Of a stretch of 64,000 bases of DNA, positions 1 to 12,434 are shown in pieces. The stretch lies in NCBI GenBank assembly GCA_040954595.2, contig CM082589.2, forward strand, positions 8,928,001-8,992,000. Reading direction: 5' to 3'. Made by a program: the position numbers and the translations under genes. The stretch's first letter is position 1; each line of letters starts with the position of its first letter. The notes beneath the pieces are model-generated. The model ran no database searches and was not told where the DNA came from. It saw only the letters and a program-made list of their open reading frames with translations. The DNA comes from Balanoglossus misakiensis (lineage: Eukaryota; Hemichordata).

Positions 1-685
1 TCATCGATTTTCAAAATCAGGCCGACCCCCCCTTCACCAAGGACCAAAAAATGATGACCCCCCCTTTGACAGACCCAAAAATATGATGACCCCCCCCCCC
101 CCCATGCCGAAAACATGAACCTATGTACACTGTATGCAATAAATGGAATGAGGCTCCTCTCGCCTCAATTAGACATTAAATTAAATGAACAAACTAAAAT
201 GACAATCCAATACAATAGTTGGTAGAATTGGTAAAAAAAGAAAAGTGGCGGGGGTGTCCCCCTCCCACATAAGAAAATTTGGTAAAATACAGTGCTCAAA
301 GTTGCATTTTAATGAACTCAAAAGCAAATTAACTTAATGTTAGGGAGGACAAATTTTAATTTTGCCACTCCACTCAAAAGAAGGATCGGGGTAGGGTGGG
401 AAGAAGTCTGCCCTGTACACTAGACAAACCAGCGAATAAATGCAATGTGGGGGAGAATGGAGGGGGTTGGTGTCCCCCTCCCACATTAGAAAACTTTGTA
501 AAATAAAGGGCGTGAAACTGCAATTTTGTGTACTCAAAAGCAAAAGTTCGGTGGCAAAAGTATATGACCCCCCTAAACATTTAAAAAAACAGATGACCCC
601 CCCCCCCTCTTGGACTTAAGTCACCCCCCTGGATTTTGATCCCGCCACCCCCCCCCCCCCCCGGCCGTAAAAACTGAACGGTCCC
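1..685. mobile_element. G/C-run-rich TIR element, partial (one end cut by the window)
   Basis: The segment ends in the TIR GCCGTAAAAACTGAACGGTC followed by CC and then TAA, matching the terminus of the complete relative at 32846-33701. The interior holds long C runs, the phrase TGACCCCCC near AAAAATATGATGA, and the block TCCCCCTCCCACATAAGAAA seen in the other members. The left part lies outside the window, so its own target duplication cannot be checked; TAA at 686-688 is the likely right-hand one. A 3-bp TWA duplication would suit PIF/Harbinger-like non-autonomous elements, but no transposase is present and the assignment is inference. Confidence 0.75.
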
Positions 686-899
686 TAAGTGATCCCATTC
701 CCCATCGTCACACTTTACATTCAAACACCTTTACAAAGACTGAATACTGCATATCAAAATACATGTAAGTACATTGTTTTCTGCATACACAATAGAACCA
801 TGCATAGTGACACAAAAATAATTCAATGTACATATACAACACAGCCAATCCAGAACGGCTGACAGTGCACACCCAGACATAAACAAAGGGTACATGTAG

Positions 900-1215
900 T
901 ACTAATACCTAGCCACACACACCCACTTTGATAAACTTGCACACAGACAGGAGTTCCAGACATACATGAATCAACAAAGACATGCAGACAAAGATTCAGA
1001 AAAAGATGCAAACACATGATACATAGACATACCTACACACACGCATCCACACTCTGATGAACTAGCACACAGACGGACAGGCATCAAAGAGGTGCAAAGG
1101 TCCAAACACACGCAATCACATGGTGCAATTATATACACTGTGCACAGGCTGTATATACCAACATTCACATATGTGCCACACACTCAACTAAACTGGCACA
1201 CGAACAGACATGAAA
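900..1215. repeat. Degenerate CA-rich minisatellite, about 125-bp period
   Basis: The phrase TGATAAACTTGCACACAGACAGG at about 934 recurs in altered form near 1055 and 1184, giving about three degenerate units of 121-129 bp. The tract is rich in CACACA and ACAGAC. Minus-strand open frames across it are cysteine-rich low-complexity translations and are not credible genes. Confidence 0.5.
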
Positions 1216-1564
1216 CCAAGCAAAAATTAATCCTCACGTAACAGTTGCTTCTTTTGATATAGCAAAAATTTCATGTCATGCCAATGACCTGTTTTACAGT
1301 ATGTCATGAACACTTCACCCTGGTGACTTTGTTGTGGTTCATTCTACTTGTGCAGCATTGTAGTCTAAATGCAACATAAGAATACCCAGCAATACTATTT
1401 GCAATCTATGCATATACCTCTAATAGACTATAGAAATGAATTATTCAATTCACAGCTAAAACTACAATTCGTTGCTTCTTGAACATATTCCCAAGGTTTA
1501 ATATAACTGCAATTTCTTCCTCAATGACACTAATATGAAATGTACAAAACTGAGAATGTGTTTA
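1216..1564. other. Unassigned sequence
   Basis: AT-rich sequence with no credible coding frame, RNA gene or TIR that I can see. Confidence 0.5.
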
Positions 1565-1659
1565 TTAGCTGCAATGATTGTAGCGGGTGCTGCTAGGTTG
1601 ACTGGTGTGTTCGCAGCATCAGTCAACCTAGCAGCACCCGCTACAATCATTGCAGCTAA
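1565..1659. repeat. Perfect 39-bp inverted repeat with 17-nt loop (hairpin-forming)
   Basis: Positions 1565-1603 are the exact reverse complement of 1621-1659, separated by a 17-nt spacer at 1604-1620. The arms begin TTAGCTGCAATG and end CATTGCAGCTAA. A transcript would fold into a 95-nt hairpin the size of a pre-miRNA, but perfect pairing over 39 bp is more typical of a young foldback, a tiny MITE or a replication/assembly fold-back. No target duplication is evident at the edges. On the minus strand a good donor-like CAG/GTGAGT lies nearby at about 1785-1795, so the hairpin could be intronic; that is speculation. Confidence 0.85.
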
Positions 1660-3100
1660 GGATTTCCCTTCGATTACATAGCGAACCATTTGCACAGATA
1701 CTTACAGTTTTGCTGGGTTCTGTAATGTATTATTTCATCCAAAAAGCTGCACGTTTCAAGAAAGAACCAAAACAAACTCACCTGCAGACCGCATGTGGTG
1801 GTCGCGATTCTATTTTTACCCTAAGTCCCTAACCCTACTTTTTAGGCAGCTGTGTCAGCGATCGAAAAGAATCGTCAATAATTTCACACAATCGAATTAA
1901 ACTTCGATGATGGCCATCAAGTACTCATAACCCAACATCTTCCCGCACAGTGTCATATATCTTTCGTGCCTTGAAACATCGGGATCGCTTATCTAAAACT
2001 AATTTTCGAAAGACGGGCTTTACAAAATAATACTCACCAGTAGTTCAGTATAGAGTGTGGCTGTAATTGGTATAGCGCCCCCAAACATTGGTATTCTGCC
2101 TTTCTTTTGTACGTCACTTCCGCCCAAGACGTTCAAATAAACGAGTTCGTTGTTACACTTGCGATGACTGTTATGTTTCAATCAACATATAATTAATTTC
2201 CCCATCGTTATCATTGCTCATTTATTATATTTTGGTGCAAACATCTAATGATAAGATCAACGTGAATGAAAATCTCTTCTCTCCATTCTTCCGTTGGTGG
2301 CGCTGAGCGGTATAGGAGCCTATATATACAGTGGGTGGGCAAATTGGCAGTTCATGGACTTTGCACTATGTATGTGGCACTGAAACTTATTTTGGATGAA
2401 CCTGACCTTATTGAATTCCAATTATTATGATCATCCCTTATTTTATGATTAAGCTACCAAAAAGGTCTGCTTTTATGATGTTCATTTCATTTATTTGAAT
2501 CAGGTAAGGTTATAGAAAAATATACATGACACAGATACATGTATGCACCGTCCAAAAGGTTTTCAATACAGAAATGAGTTTAAAATATTTCTCCAGTGTA
2601 TGCACTGTAGTGAATTTATATATGTACAGGCATAAACATTCAGCCTTCTGAAACAATTGTTATTGGGCACGGAAATTGTTGTTAGTACCTGTAAAGATAG
2701 ACCACAGCTGGAAGCAGTATAAATTTCTGCAAAATGACTGAAATAGTCTCGTATTCACCTGGGTAGAACAGTGAACAACTATTCTTGAAAGAAAGTTGTC
2801 ACAAATACATATTTAATGCATTTGTCACTTAATGTCATCATCATCAACAAAAGAGCTAATAATAAAAACACCAAAATAGTTGTACGAGTGAACGAGCGAA
2901 AGTTCATACCACTAATGGATGTCATTAAAGCATATTTAAACGTTTATGAACACATGCAGGCACAATTTAATTTGGTATTTGAATAGCCTGAATAGGTATA
3001 GAAGCAAACTTTGCACTCCAATTTTCACATTGTTTCAGCGCTTTTTTAATTATATGCACATGTCTAATATACTACACCAACAAATGCAGGTATATGTTTG
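1660..3100. other. Unassigned, mostly AT-rich sequence
   Basis: No domain, RNA gene or repeat with clear borders is visible. The minus strand shows a CAG/GTGAGT donor-like site near 1790 but I could not tie it to a coding exon. From about 3100 the sequence grades into the 3' part of the array units described next. Confidence 0.4.
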
Positions 3101-3415
3101 ATTATTGTGGACATGGGTACCAGAACAGATAAAGCCCTGGCATTTGGGGAATTTGAGCACATAATGGAGTCTTACACAATACCTCATTAATTATGCACAT
3201 ATTTCATTCCAAGCTAACCACAAGCTAGAGGTTGGGTTTTTGGTGGACATGGACCTGTACAGTGTCAAACTGTTTTCCCCAAATTTGGGGTGACCTCAGG
3301 TGACCTTTGACCTACTTTCCCCATATCTTGGCATCCACAGCAGATACAGCCTTGGCATTTGCTGGTTACCATGGGAACCGCTTGTGCCCCGCCAACGCTG
3401 CTTGCAGCTTTAATT
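3100..3415. repeat. Array unit 0, 3' part only, outer subfamily
   Basis: Shares with the last unit (16987-18187) the phrases GAGCACATAATGGAGTCTTA and ACCATGGGAACCGCTTGTGC, which the inner units lack. It ends in the standard GCTGCTTGCAGCTTTAATT. Confidence 0.7.
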
Positions 3416-3521
3416 AGGGCCCAAGCGCAAGCCAGCGCTTGGGCCCTATTGGTTTCGTTGGGGTTTTTAGGGCCCAAGCGCATACCAGCGCTTGGGCCCT
3501 ATTGGTTTCGTTGGGGTTTTT
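3416..3521. repeat. Two tandem 53-bp palindromic cassettes
   Basis: Each cassette has the arm AGGGCCCAAGCGC, a 6-bp loop and the arm GCGCTTGGGCCCT, then ATTGGTTTCGTTGGGGTTTT. The first cassette (3416-3468) has loop AAGCCA and the second (3469-3521) ATACCA. The arms form a perfect 13-bp stem. Confidence 0.9.
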
Positions 3522-4897
3522 CTGTCTTTCCTTCTTTCTTCTTTCTTCTTTCTTTATTCTTGTGTCAATTCTTTGTCGCTCTAGATCTCAGACACCACTG
3601 CAGGTACACTTCTCAAACTTGCTACAGTGGTCAAGGTCAATGAGTAGATGTGCATTGAACCCTTGAATTTTTAATTAGTCACGTGACCTGGCGGCCATAT
3701 TAGATTTTCTGAAAAAATGCAAATCTCAGATCTCAGAAACTACAAGTCAGATCGACTTCAAACTTGGTGTGCAGGTAGTCTACCTTCTACCCATCATTTT
3801 TGTAATTGGATATTTTGCTGTCAATGTTGCAGTTTTTTTGCTACAGTTGTTTTTCTGAAATCTGGTCAAAATTTCAAAAATCTTCTTCTCCAGAACCGGC
3901 GATAACCGAGTCACGCGGTTTGGGGTATGTGGTCACCAAACTGAGGTCTATCAAGTTTGCGAAGATCATTGTGATTGGTGGAAGATTATGGCGGCCATAT
4001 TGGATTTTCGAAAAACCCTAGTAAAATTTCAAAAATCTTCTTCTCAAGAACCGGCGATAACCGAGTCACAAGATTTGGTGTGTGTGGTCATTAAACAGAT
4101 GTCTATCAAGTTTGCGAAGATCATTGTGATTGGTCGAAGATTTTGGCGGCCATATTGGATTTTGTGAACAACGATTAAAAAGTAAAAATTCTGTTTCTAG
4201 CCTAAAAATTGATAGCACAGAAATTCTTTTTATGGATATGAATCATCATATGACAAGAATAAGCTATAAATATTTTGGTAATTTTGGCAATGACCTTTGA
4301 CCTACTTTTGACGCATCATTTTTCTGCATATCTAATTCCAGGCTAACCAATAGGGCTATAAGTTTGGTTTTTGATGTATGTGGTTTTGTATGTGATCAAA
4401 AATTTTTGCTACTTTTCATGACCCCTTTGACCTCTGCTGACCTCATTAAATATGCGCATACCTAATTACAGATGAACCAAATGACCTAGAGGTTTGTTTT
4501 TTTCTGGACATGGATCAGTATGGGGTCAAAATATTTTGCCCAAATGTTGGATGACCTCGGGTGACCTTTGACCTACTTTTGCATATCTCGACATCCACAG
4601 CAGATACAGCCTTGGCATTTGGAGGTATGGGGCCATAATGAAAAGCCAAAATTTTGGGTCACCTGTGACACCTGCTTTACTCATTATTTATGTGCATACC
4701 TAATTCCGGGCTAACCAACATGGCTAGAGGTCTGGTTTTTGTTGGACATGGACCACTATGGGTCAAAATGTTCTGCCCAAATTGTGGATGACCCCTGGGT
4801 GACCTTTGATGTTTCTACTCATTAATTATGTGCATATCTAATAATCAGATCAGATAATAGAGCTTGGGCCCGGACAATGCTGCTTGCAGCTTTAATT
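3522..4897. repeat. Array unit 1
   Basis: A 1376-bp unit with a CTTT run at the start, the palindromic E-box GTCACGTGAC at about 3679, ~156-bp subrepeats, two TGACCTTTGACCT motifs and the standard end. Confidence 0.8.
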
Positions 4898-5056
4898 AGG
4901 GCCCAAGCGCATACCAGCGCTTGGGCCCTATTGGTTTCATTGGGGTTTTTAGGGCCCAAGCGCATACCAGCGCTTGGGCCCTATTGGTTTCGTTGGGGTT
5001 TTTAGGGCCCAAGCGCATACCAGCGCTTGGGCCCTATTGGTTTCGTTGGGGTTTTT
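4898..5056. repeat. Three tandem 53-bp palindromic cassettes
   Basis: Units at 4898-4950, 4951-5003 and 5004-5056, each with the 13-bp AGGGCCCAAGCGC stem and ATACCA loop. The first has one change (TTTCATTGG for TTTCGTTGG) in the spacer. Confidence 0.9.
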
Positions 5057-6477
5057 CTTTCTTTCTTTCTTTCTTTATTCTTCTGTCATTTCTTTGTCGC
5101 TCTAGATCTCAGACACCACTGCAGGTACAGTTCTCAAACTTGCTACAGTGGTCAAGGTCAATGAGTAGTCGTGCATTGAACCCATGAATTTTTAATTAGT
5201 CACATGACCTGGCGGCCATCTTGGATTTTCTGAAAAAATGCAAATCTCAGATCTCAGAAACTACAAGTCAGATCGACTTCAAATTTGGCGTGCAGGTAGA
5301 CTACCTTCTGCCAAACATTTTTGTAATTGGAAATTATGCTGTCAATGTTGCAGTTTTTTTGCTACAATTTTTTTTCTGAAATCTGGCTTGAATTTCAAAA
5401 ATCTTCTTCTCCAGAACCGGTGATAACCGAGACATGGGATTTGGGGTATGTGGTCACCTAACTGATGTCTATCAAGTTTGCGAAGATCATTGTGATTGGT
5501 CGAAGATTATGGCGGCCATATTGGATTTTCGAAAAACCCTAGTAAAATTTCAAAAATCTTCTTCTCAAGAACCGGCGATAACCGAGTCACAAAATTTTGT
5601 GTGTGTGGTCATTCAACAGATGTCTATCAAGTTTGCGAAGAGGAATGTGATTGGTCGAAGATTATGGCGGCCATATTGGATTTTCTTAAAAACGATTAAA
5701 AAGTAAAAATTCCCTTTCTAGCCTAAAAATTGATAGCACAGAAATTCATTTTATGGATATGAATCATCATATAACAAGAATAAGCTATAAATATTTTGGT
5801 AATTTTGGCAATGACCTTTGACCTACTTTTGACGCATCAATTTTCTGCATATCTAATTCCAGGCTAACCAATAGGGCTATAAGTTTGGTTTTTGATGTAT
5901 GTGGATTTGTATGTGATCAAAAAATTTTGGTACTTTTCATGACCCCTTTGACCTCTGCTGACCTCATTAAATATGCGCATACCTAATTACAGGTGAACCA
6001 ATAGACCTAGAGGTTTTGTTTTTGTTGGACAGGACAAGTATAGGGTCAAAATTTTTTACCCAAATTTTGGGTGACCTCTGGTGACCTTTGACCTAATTTC
6101 GCAAATCTCAGCATCCACAGCAGATACAGCCTTGGCGTTTGGAGGTATGGGGCCATAATGAAAAGCCAAAGTTTTGGGTCACCTGTAACACCTGCTTAAC
6201 TCATTATTTATGTGCATACCTAATTCCGGGCTAACCAAAAGGGTTAGAGGTCTGGTTTTTGTTGGACATGGACCACTATGGGTCAAAATTTTCTGCACAA
6301 ACTGTGGGTGACCTCTGACCTACTTAACACTATATCAGCACTAAACATAGATATAATCTTGATATTTCATGGGATAAAACACAGCATTATGTTTCTACTC
6401 ATTAATTACGTGCATATCTAATAATCAGATCAGTTAATAGAGCTTGGGCCCGCACAATGCTGCTTGCAGCTTTAATT
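5057..6477. repeat. Array unit 2
   Basis: A 1421-bp unit whose E-box position reads GTCACATGACC. It carries the CTTT run, the ~156-bp subrepeats and TGACCTTTGACCT near 5812 and 6080. Confidence 0.8.
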
Positions 6478-7799
6478 CTTTCTTTCTTTCTTTCTTTCTT
6501 TATTCTTCTGTCAATTCTTTGTCGCTCTAGATCTCAGACACCGCTGCAGGTACACTTCTGAAACTTGCTACAGTGGTCAAGGTCAATGAGTAGTCGTGCA
6601 TTGAACCCTTGAATTTTTAATTAGTCACGTGACCTGGCGGCCATATTGGATTTTCTGAAAAAATGCAAATCTCAGATCTCAGAAACTACAAGTCAGATCG
6701 ACTTCAAATTTGGTGTGCAGGTAGTCTACCTTCTACCCATCATTTTTGTAATTGGATATTTTGCTGTAAATGTTGCAGTTTTTTTGCTACAATTTTTTTT
6801 CTGAAATCTGGCTTAATTTTCAAAAATCTTCTTCTCCAGAACCGGTGATAACTGAGTCACGCGGTTTGGGGTATGTGGTCACCTAACTGATGCCTATCAA
6901 GTTTGCGAAGATCATTGTGATTGGTCGAAGATTATGGCGGCCATATTGGATTTTCTAAAAACCATTGTAAAATTTCAAAAATCTTCTTCTCAAGAACGGG
7001 CGATAACCGAGTCACAAGATTTGGTGTGTGTGGTCATTAAACAGATGTCTATCAAGTTTGCGAAGGGGAATGTGATTGGTCGAAGATTATGGCGGCCATA
7101 TTGGATTTTGTGAAAAACGATTAAAAAGTAAAAATTCCTTTTCTAGCCTTAAAATTGATAGCACAGAAATTCTTTTTATGGATATGAATCATCATATGAC
7201 AAGAATAAGCTATAAATATTTTGGTAATTTTGGCAATGACCTTTGACCTACTTTTGACGCATCATTTTTCTGCATATCTAATTCCAGGCTAACCAATAGG
7301 GCTATAAGTTTGGTTTTTGATGTATGTGGATTTGTATGTGATAAAAAAATTTTGCTACTTTTCATGACCTCTGGTGACCTCATTAAATATGCGCATACCT
7401 AATTGATGATGAACTAATAGACCTAGAGGTTTTGTTTTTGTTATACATGGACCAGTATGGGGACAAAATATTTTGCCCAAATGTTGGGTGACCTCGGGTG
7501 ACCTTTGACCTACTTTTGCATATATCGACATCCACAACAGATACAGCCTTGACGTTTGGAGGTATGGTTTTTGTTGGACATGGACCACTATGGGTCAAAA
7601 TTTTCTGCCCAAATTGTGGGTGACCTCTGGGTGACCTTTGACCTACTTAACACTATATCAACACCAAACATAGATATAACCTTGATATTTCATGGGATAA
7701 AACACAGCATTATGGTTCTACTCATTAATGATGTGCATATCTAATAATCTGATCAGATAATAGAGCTTGGGCCCGGACAATGCTGCTTGCAGCTTTAAT
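6478..7799. repeat. Array unit 3
   Basis: A 1322-bp unit, shorter than its neighbours because part of the second-half subrepeats is missing around 7555. There is no cassette on either side, only a CTTT run. Confidence 0.8.
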
Positions 7800-9234
7800 C
7801 TGTCTTTCCTTCTTCTTTCTTTATTCTTCTGTCAATTCTTTGTCGCTCTAGATCTCAGACACCACTGCAGGTACAGTTCTCAAACTTGCTACAGTGGTCA
7901 AGGTCAATGAGTAGTCGTGCATTGAACCCATGAATTTTTAATTAGTCACATGACCTGGCGGCCATCTTGGATTTTCTGAAAAAATGCAAATCTCAGATCT
8001 CAGAAACTACAAGTCAGATCAACTTCAAATTTGGCGTGCAGGTAGACTACCTTCTGTCAATCATTTTTGTAATTGGAAATTATGCTGACAAAGTTGCAGT
8101 TTTTTTGCTACAATTTTTTTTCTGAAATCTGGCTTAAATTTCAAAAATCTTCTTCTCCAGAACCGGTGATAACCGAGACACGGGGTTTGGGGTATGTGGT
8201 CACCTAACTGATGTCTATCAAGTTTGCGAAGATCATTGTGATTGGTCGAAGATTATGGCGGCCATATTGGATTTTCGAAAAACCCTAGTAAAATTTCAAA
8301 AATCTTCTTCTCAAGAACCGGCGATAACCGAGTCGCAAGATTTGGTGTGTGTGTTCATTAAACAGATGTCTATCAAGTTTGGGAAGAGGAATGTGATTGG
8401 TCGAAGATTATGGCGGCCATATTGGATTTTGTAAAAAGCAGTGAAAAATTAAAATTCCTTTTTCTAGTATAAAAATTAATAGCATACAAATTCTTTTTAT
8501 GGATATCAATCGTCATATGACTACAATATGTTACAAATTTTTGGCGATTTTTCACATGACCTTTGACCTACTTATCACACGTTATTATTTCTGCATATCT
8601 AATTCCAGGCTAACCTGTAGGGCTAGACGTTTGGTTTTTGATGAATGTGGATTAGTGTGTGATCAAAATATTTTGCTACTTTTCATGACCCCTTTGACCT
8701 CTGCTGACCTCATTAATTATGTGCATAGCTAATTACAGGCGAACCAATTGAGCTAGAGGTTTGGTTTTTGTTGGACATGGACCAGTATGGGGTCAAAATT
8801 TTTTGCCCAAATTTTGGATGACCTCAGATGACCTTTGACCTACTTTTGCATATCTCAGCATCCAAAGCAGGCACAGCCTTGGCATTTGGAGGTATGGGGC
8901 CATAATGAAAAGCCAAAGTTTTGGGTCACCTGTGACACCTGCTTAACTCATTATTTATGTGCATACCTAATTCCGGGCTAACCAAAAGGGCTAGAGGTCT
9001 GGTTTTTGTTGGACATGGACCACTATGGGTCAAAATTTTCTGCCCAAATTTTGGGTGACCTCAGATGACCTTTGACCTACTTAACACTATATCAGCACCA
9101 AACATAGATATAACCTTGATATTTCATGGGATAAAATACAGCATTATGTTTCTACTCATTAATTATGTGCATATCTAATAATCTGATCAGATAATAGAGC
9201 TTGGGCCCGGACAATGCTGCTTGCAGCTTTAATT
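7800..9234. repeat. Array unit 4
   Basis: A 1435-bp unit with the variant second half CACATGACCTTTGACCTACT followed by TATCACACG, shared with units 5 and 8. Confidence 0.8.
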
Positions 9235-10662
9235 CTGTCTTTCTTTCTTTCTTTATTCTTGTGTCATTTCTTTGTCGCTCTAGATCTCAGACACCGCTGC
9301 AGGTACACTTCTCAAACTTCCTACAGTGGTCAAGGTCAATGGGTAGTCGTGCATTGAACTCTTGAATTTTTAATTAGTCACGTGACATGGCGGCCATATT
9401 GGATTTTCTGAAAAAATGCAAATCTCAGATCTCAGAAACTACAAGTCAGATCGACTTCAAATTTGGTGTGCAGGTAGTCTACTATCTACCCATCATTTTT
9501 CTAATTGGATATTTTGCTGTAAATATTGCAGTTTTTTTGCTACAATTTTTTTTCTGAAATCTGGCTTAAATTTCAAAAATCTTCTTCTCCAGAACCGGTG
9601 ATAACCGAGTGACGCGGTTTGGGGTATGTGGTCACCTAACTGATGTCTATCAAGTTTGATAAGAAGCATTGTGATTGGTCGAAGATTATGGCGGCCATAT
9701 TGGATTTTCGAAAAACCATAGTAAAACTGCAAAAATCTTCTTCTCCAGAACGGGCGATAACTGAGTCACAAGATTCGGGGAGTATGGTCACAACACTGAT
9801 GTCTATCAAGTTTGCAAAGAGCATTGTGATTGGTCGAAGATTATGGCGGCCATATTGGATTTTGTAAAAAGCAGTGAAAAATTGAAATTCCTTTTCCTAG
9901 TCTAAAAATTGACAGCATACAAATTCTTTTCATGGATATCAATCATCATATGACTAAAATATGTTACAAATTTTTGGCGATTTTTCACATGACCTTTGAC
10001 CTACTTATCACGCGTTATTATTTCTGCATATCTAATTCCAGGCTAACCTATAGGGCTAGACTTTGGTTTTTGATGCATGTGGATTAGTGTGTGATCAAAA
10101 TATTTTGCTACTTTTCATGACCCCTTTGACCTCTGCTGACCTCATTAATTATGTGCATAGCTAATTACAGGCGAACCAATAGAGCTAGAGGTTTGGTTTT
10201 TGTTGGACATGGACCAGTATGGGATCAAAATTTTGTGCCCAAATGTTGGGTGACCTCTGGTGACCTTTGACCTACTTTCGCATATCTCAGCATCCAGAGC
10301 AGATACAGCCATGGCATTTTGTAGGATGGGACCAGAATGTAAAGCCACATTTTTGGGTCACCTGTGACACCTGCTGACCTCATTAAATATGCACATACCT
10401 AATTACATCCGAACCAAAAGAGCTAGAGTTTTGGTTTTTGTTGGACATGGACCAGTATGGGTTAAAAAAATGCCCAAATGTTGGGTGACCTTAGGTGACC
10501 TTTGACCTACTTCACCCTATTTCAGCAGCAAAAATACACACATCCTTGTTATGTCATGAGATAATACATCCAATAGAAAATTCTGTTTCTTCTCATTCAT
10601 ACTGTGCATATATAATTCAAGATCAGCGCTTGGGCCCGACAATGCTGCTCGCAGCTTTAATT
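9235..10662. repeat. Array unit 5
   Basis: A 1428-bp unit. Its second half matches unit 8 at an offset of about 4646 bp, and it shares the variant end GCTGCTCGCAGCTTTAATT with that unit. Confidence 0.8.
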
Positions 10663-12328
10663 CTTTCTTTCTTCTTTCTTTATTCTTGTGTCAATTCTTT
10701 GTCGCTCTAGATCTCAGACACCACTGCAGGTACACTTCTGAAACTTGCTACAGTGGTCAAGGTCAATGAGTAGTCGTGCATTGAACCCATGAATTTTTAA
10801 TTAGTCACATGACCTGGCGGCCATCTTGGATTTTCTGAAAAAATGCAAATCTCAGATCTCAGAAACTACAAGTCAGATCGACTTCAAATTTGGCATGAAG
10901 GTAGACTACCTTCTGGCAAACATTTTTGTAATTGGAAATTATGCTGTCAATGTTGCAGTTTTTTTGCTACAGTTGTTTTTCTGAAATCTGGTCAAAATTT
11001 CAAAAATCTTCTTCTCCAGAACCGGCGATAACCGAGTCACGCGGTTTGGGGTATGTGGTCACCAAACTGAGGTCTATCAAGTTTGCGAAGATCATTGTGA
11101 TTGGTCGAAGATTTTGGCGGCCATATTGGATTTTTGAAAAACCCTAGTAAAATTTCAAAAATCTTCTTCTCAAGAACCGGCGATAACTGAGTCACAAGAT
11201 TTGGTGTGTGTGGTCATTAAACAGATGTCTATCAAGTTTGCGAAGGTGAATGTGATTGGTCGAAGATTATGGCGGCCATATTGGATTTTGTGAAAAACGA
11301 TTAAAAAGTAAAAATTCCCTTTCTGGCCTAAAAATTGATAGCACAGAAATTCTTTTTATGGATATGAATCATCATATGCCAAGAATAAGCTATAAATATT
11401 TTGGTAATTTTGGCAATGACCTTTGACCTACTTTTGACACATGATTTTTCTGCATATCTAATTCCAGGCTAACCAATAGGGCTATAAGTTTGGTTTTTGA
11501 TGTATGTGGATTTGTATGTGATCCAAAAATTTTGCTATTTTTCATGACCCTATTGACCTCTGGTGACCTCATTAAATATGCACATACCTAATTACAGATG
11601 AACCAATAGACCTAGAAGTTTTGTTTTTGTTATACATGGACCAGTATGGGGTCAAAATATTTTGCCCAAATGTTGGGTGACCTCGGGTGACCTTTGACCT
11701 ACTTTTGCATATCTTGACATCCACAGCAGATACAGCCTTGGCGTTTGGAGGTATGGGGCCATAATGAAAAGCCAAAGTTTTGGGTCACCTGTGACACCTG
11801 CTTAACTCATTAATTATGTGCATACCTAATTCTAGGGTAACCAAAAGGGCTAGAGGTCTGTTTTTTGTTGGACATGGACCACTATGGGTCAAAATTTTCT
11901 GCCCAAATTTTGGATGACCTAAGATGACCTTTGACGTACTTTTGCATATCTCGGCATCCAAAGCAGGTACAGCCTTGGCATTTGGAGGTATGGGGCCATA
12001 ATGAAAAGCCAAAGTTTTGGGTCACCTGTGACACCTGCTTTACGCATTATTTATGTGCATACCTAATTCCAGGCTAACAAAAAGGGCTAGAGGTCTGGTT
12101 TTTGTTGGACATGGACCACTATGGGTCAAAATTTTCTGCCCAAATGTTGGGTGACCTCTGGGTGACCTTTGACCTACTTAACACTTTAACAGCACCAAAC
12201 ATACATATAACCTTGATATTTCATGGGATAAAACAGCATTATGTTTCTACTCATTAATTATGTGCATATCTAATATCAGATCAGATAATAGAGCTTGGGC
12301 CCGAACAATGCTGCTTGCAGCTTTAATT
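10663..12328. repeat. Array unit 6 (long variant)
   Basis: A 1666-bp unit with one extra second-half subrepeat. It matches unit 9 at an offset of about 4650 bp, which together with units 5/8 defines the higher-order period. Confidence 0.8.
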
Positions 12329-12434
12329 AGGGCCCAAGCGCATACCAGCGCTTGGGCCCTATTGGTTTCGTTGGGGTTTTTAGGGCCCAAGCGCAAGCCA
12401 GCGCTTGGGCCCTATTGGTTTCGTTGGGGTTTTT
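12329..12434. repeat. Two tandem 53-bp palindromic cassettes
   Basis: Units at 12329-12381 (loop ATACCA) and 12382-12434 (loop AAGCCA): the same two versions as at 3416-3521, in the opposite order. Confidence 0.9.

Noticed and set aside
823-1183. Cysteine-rich minus-strand ORFs near 0.8-1.2 kb
   Set aside because: They are translations of a CA-rich degenerate minisatellite.
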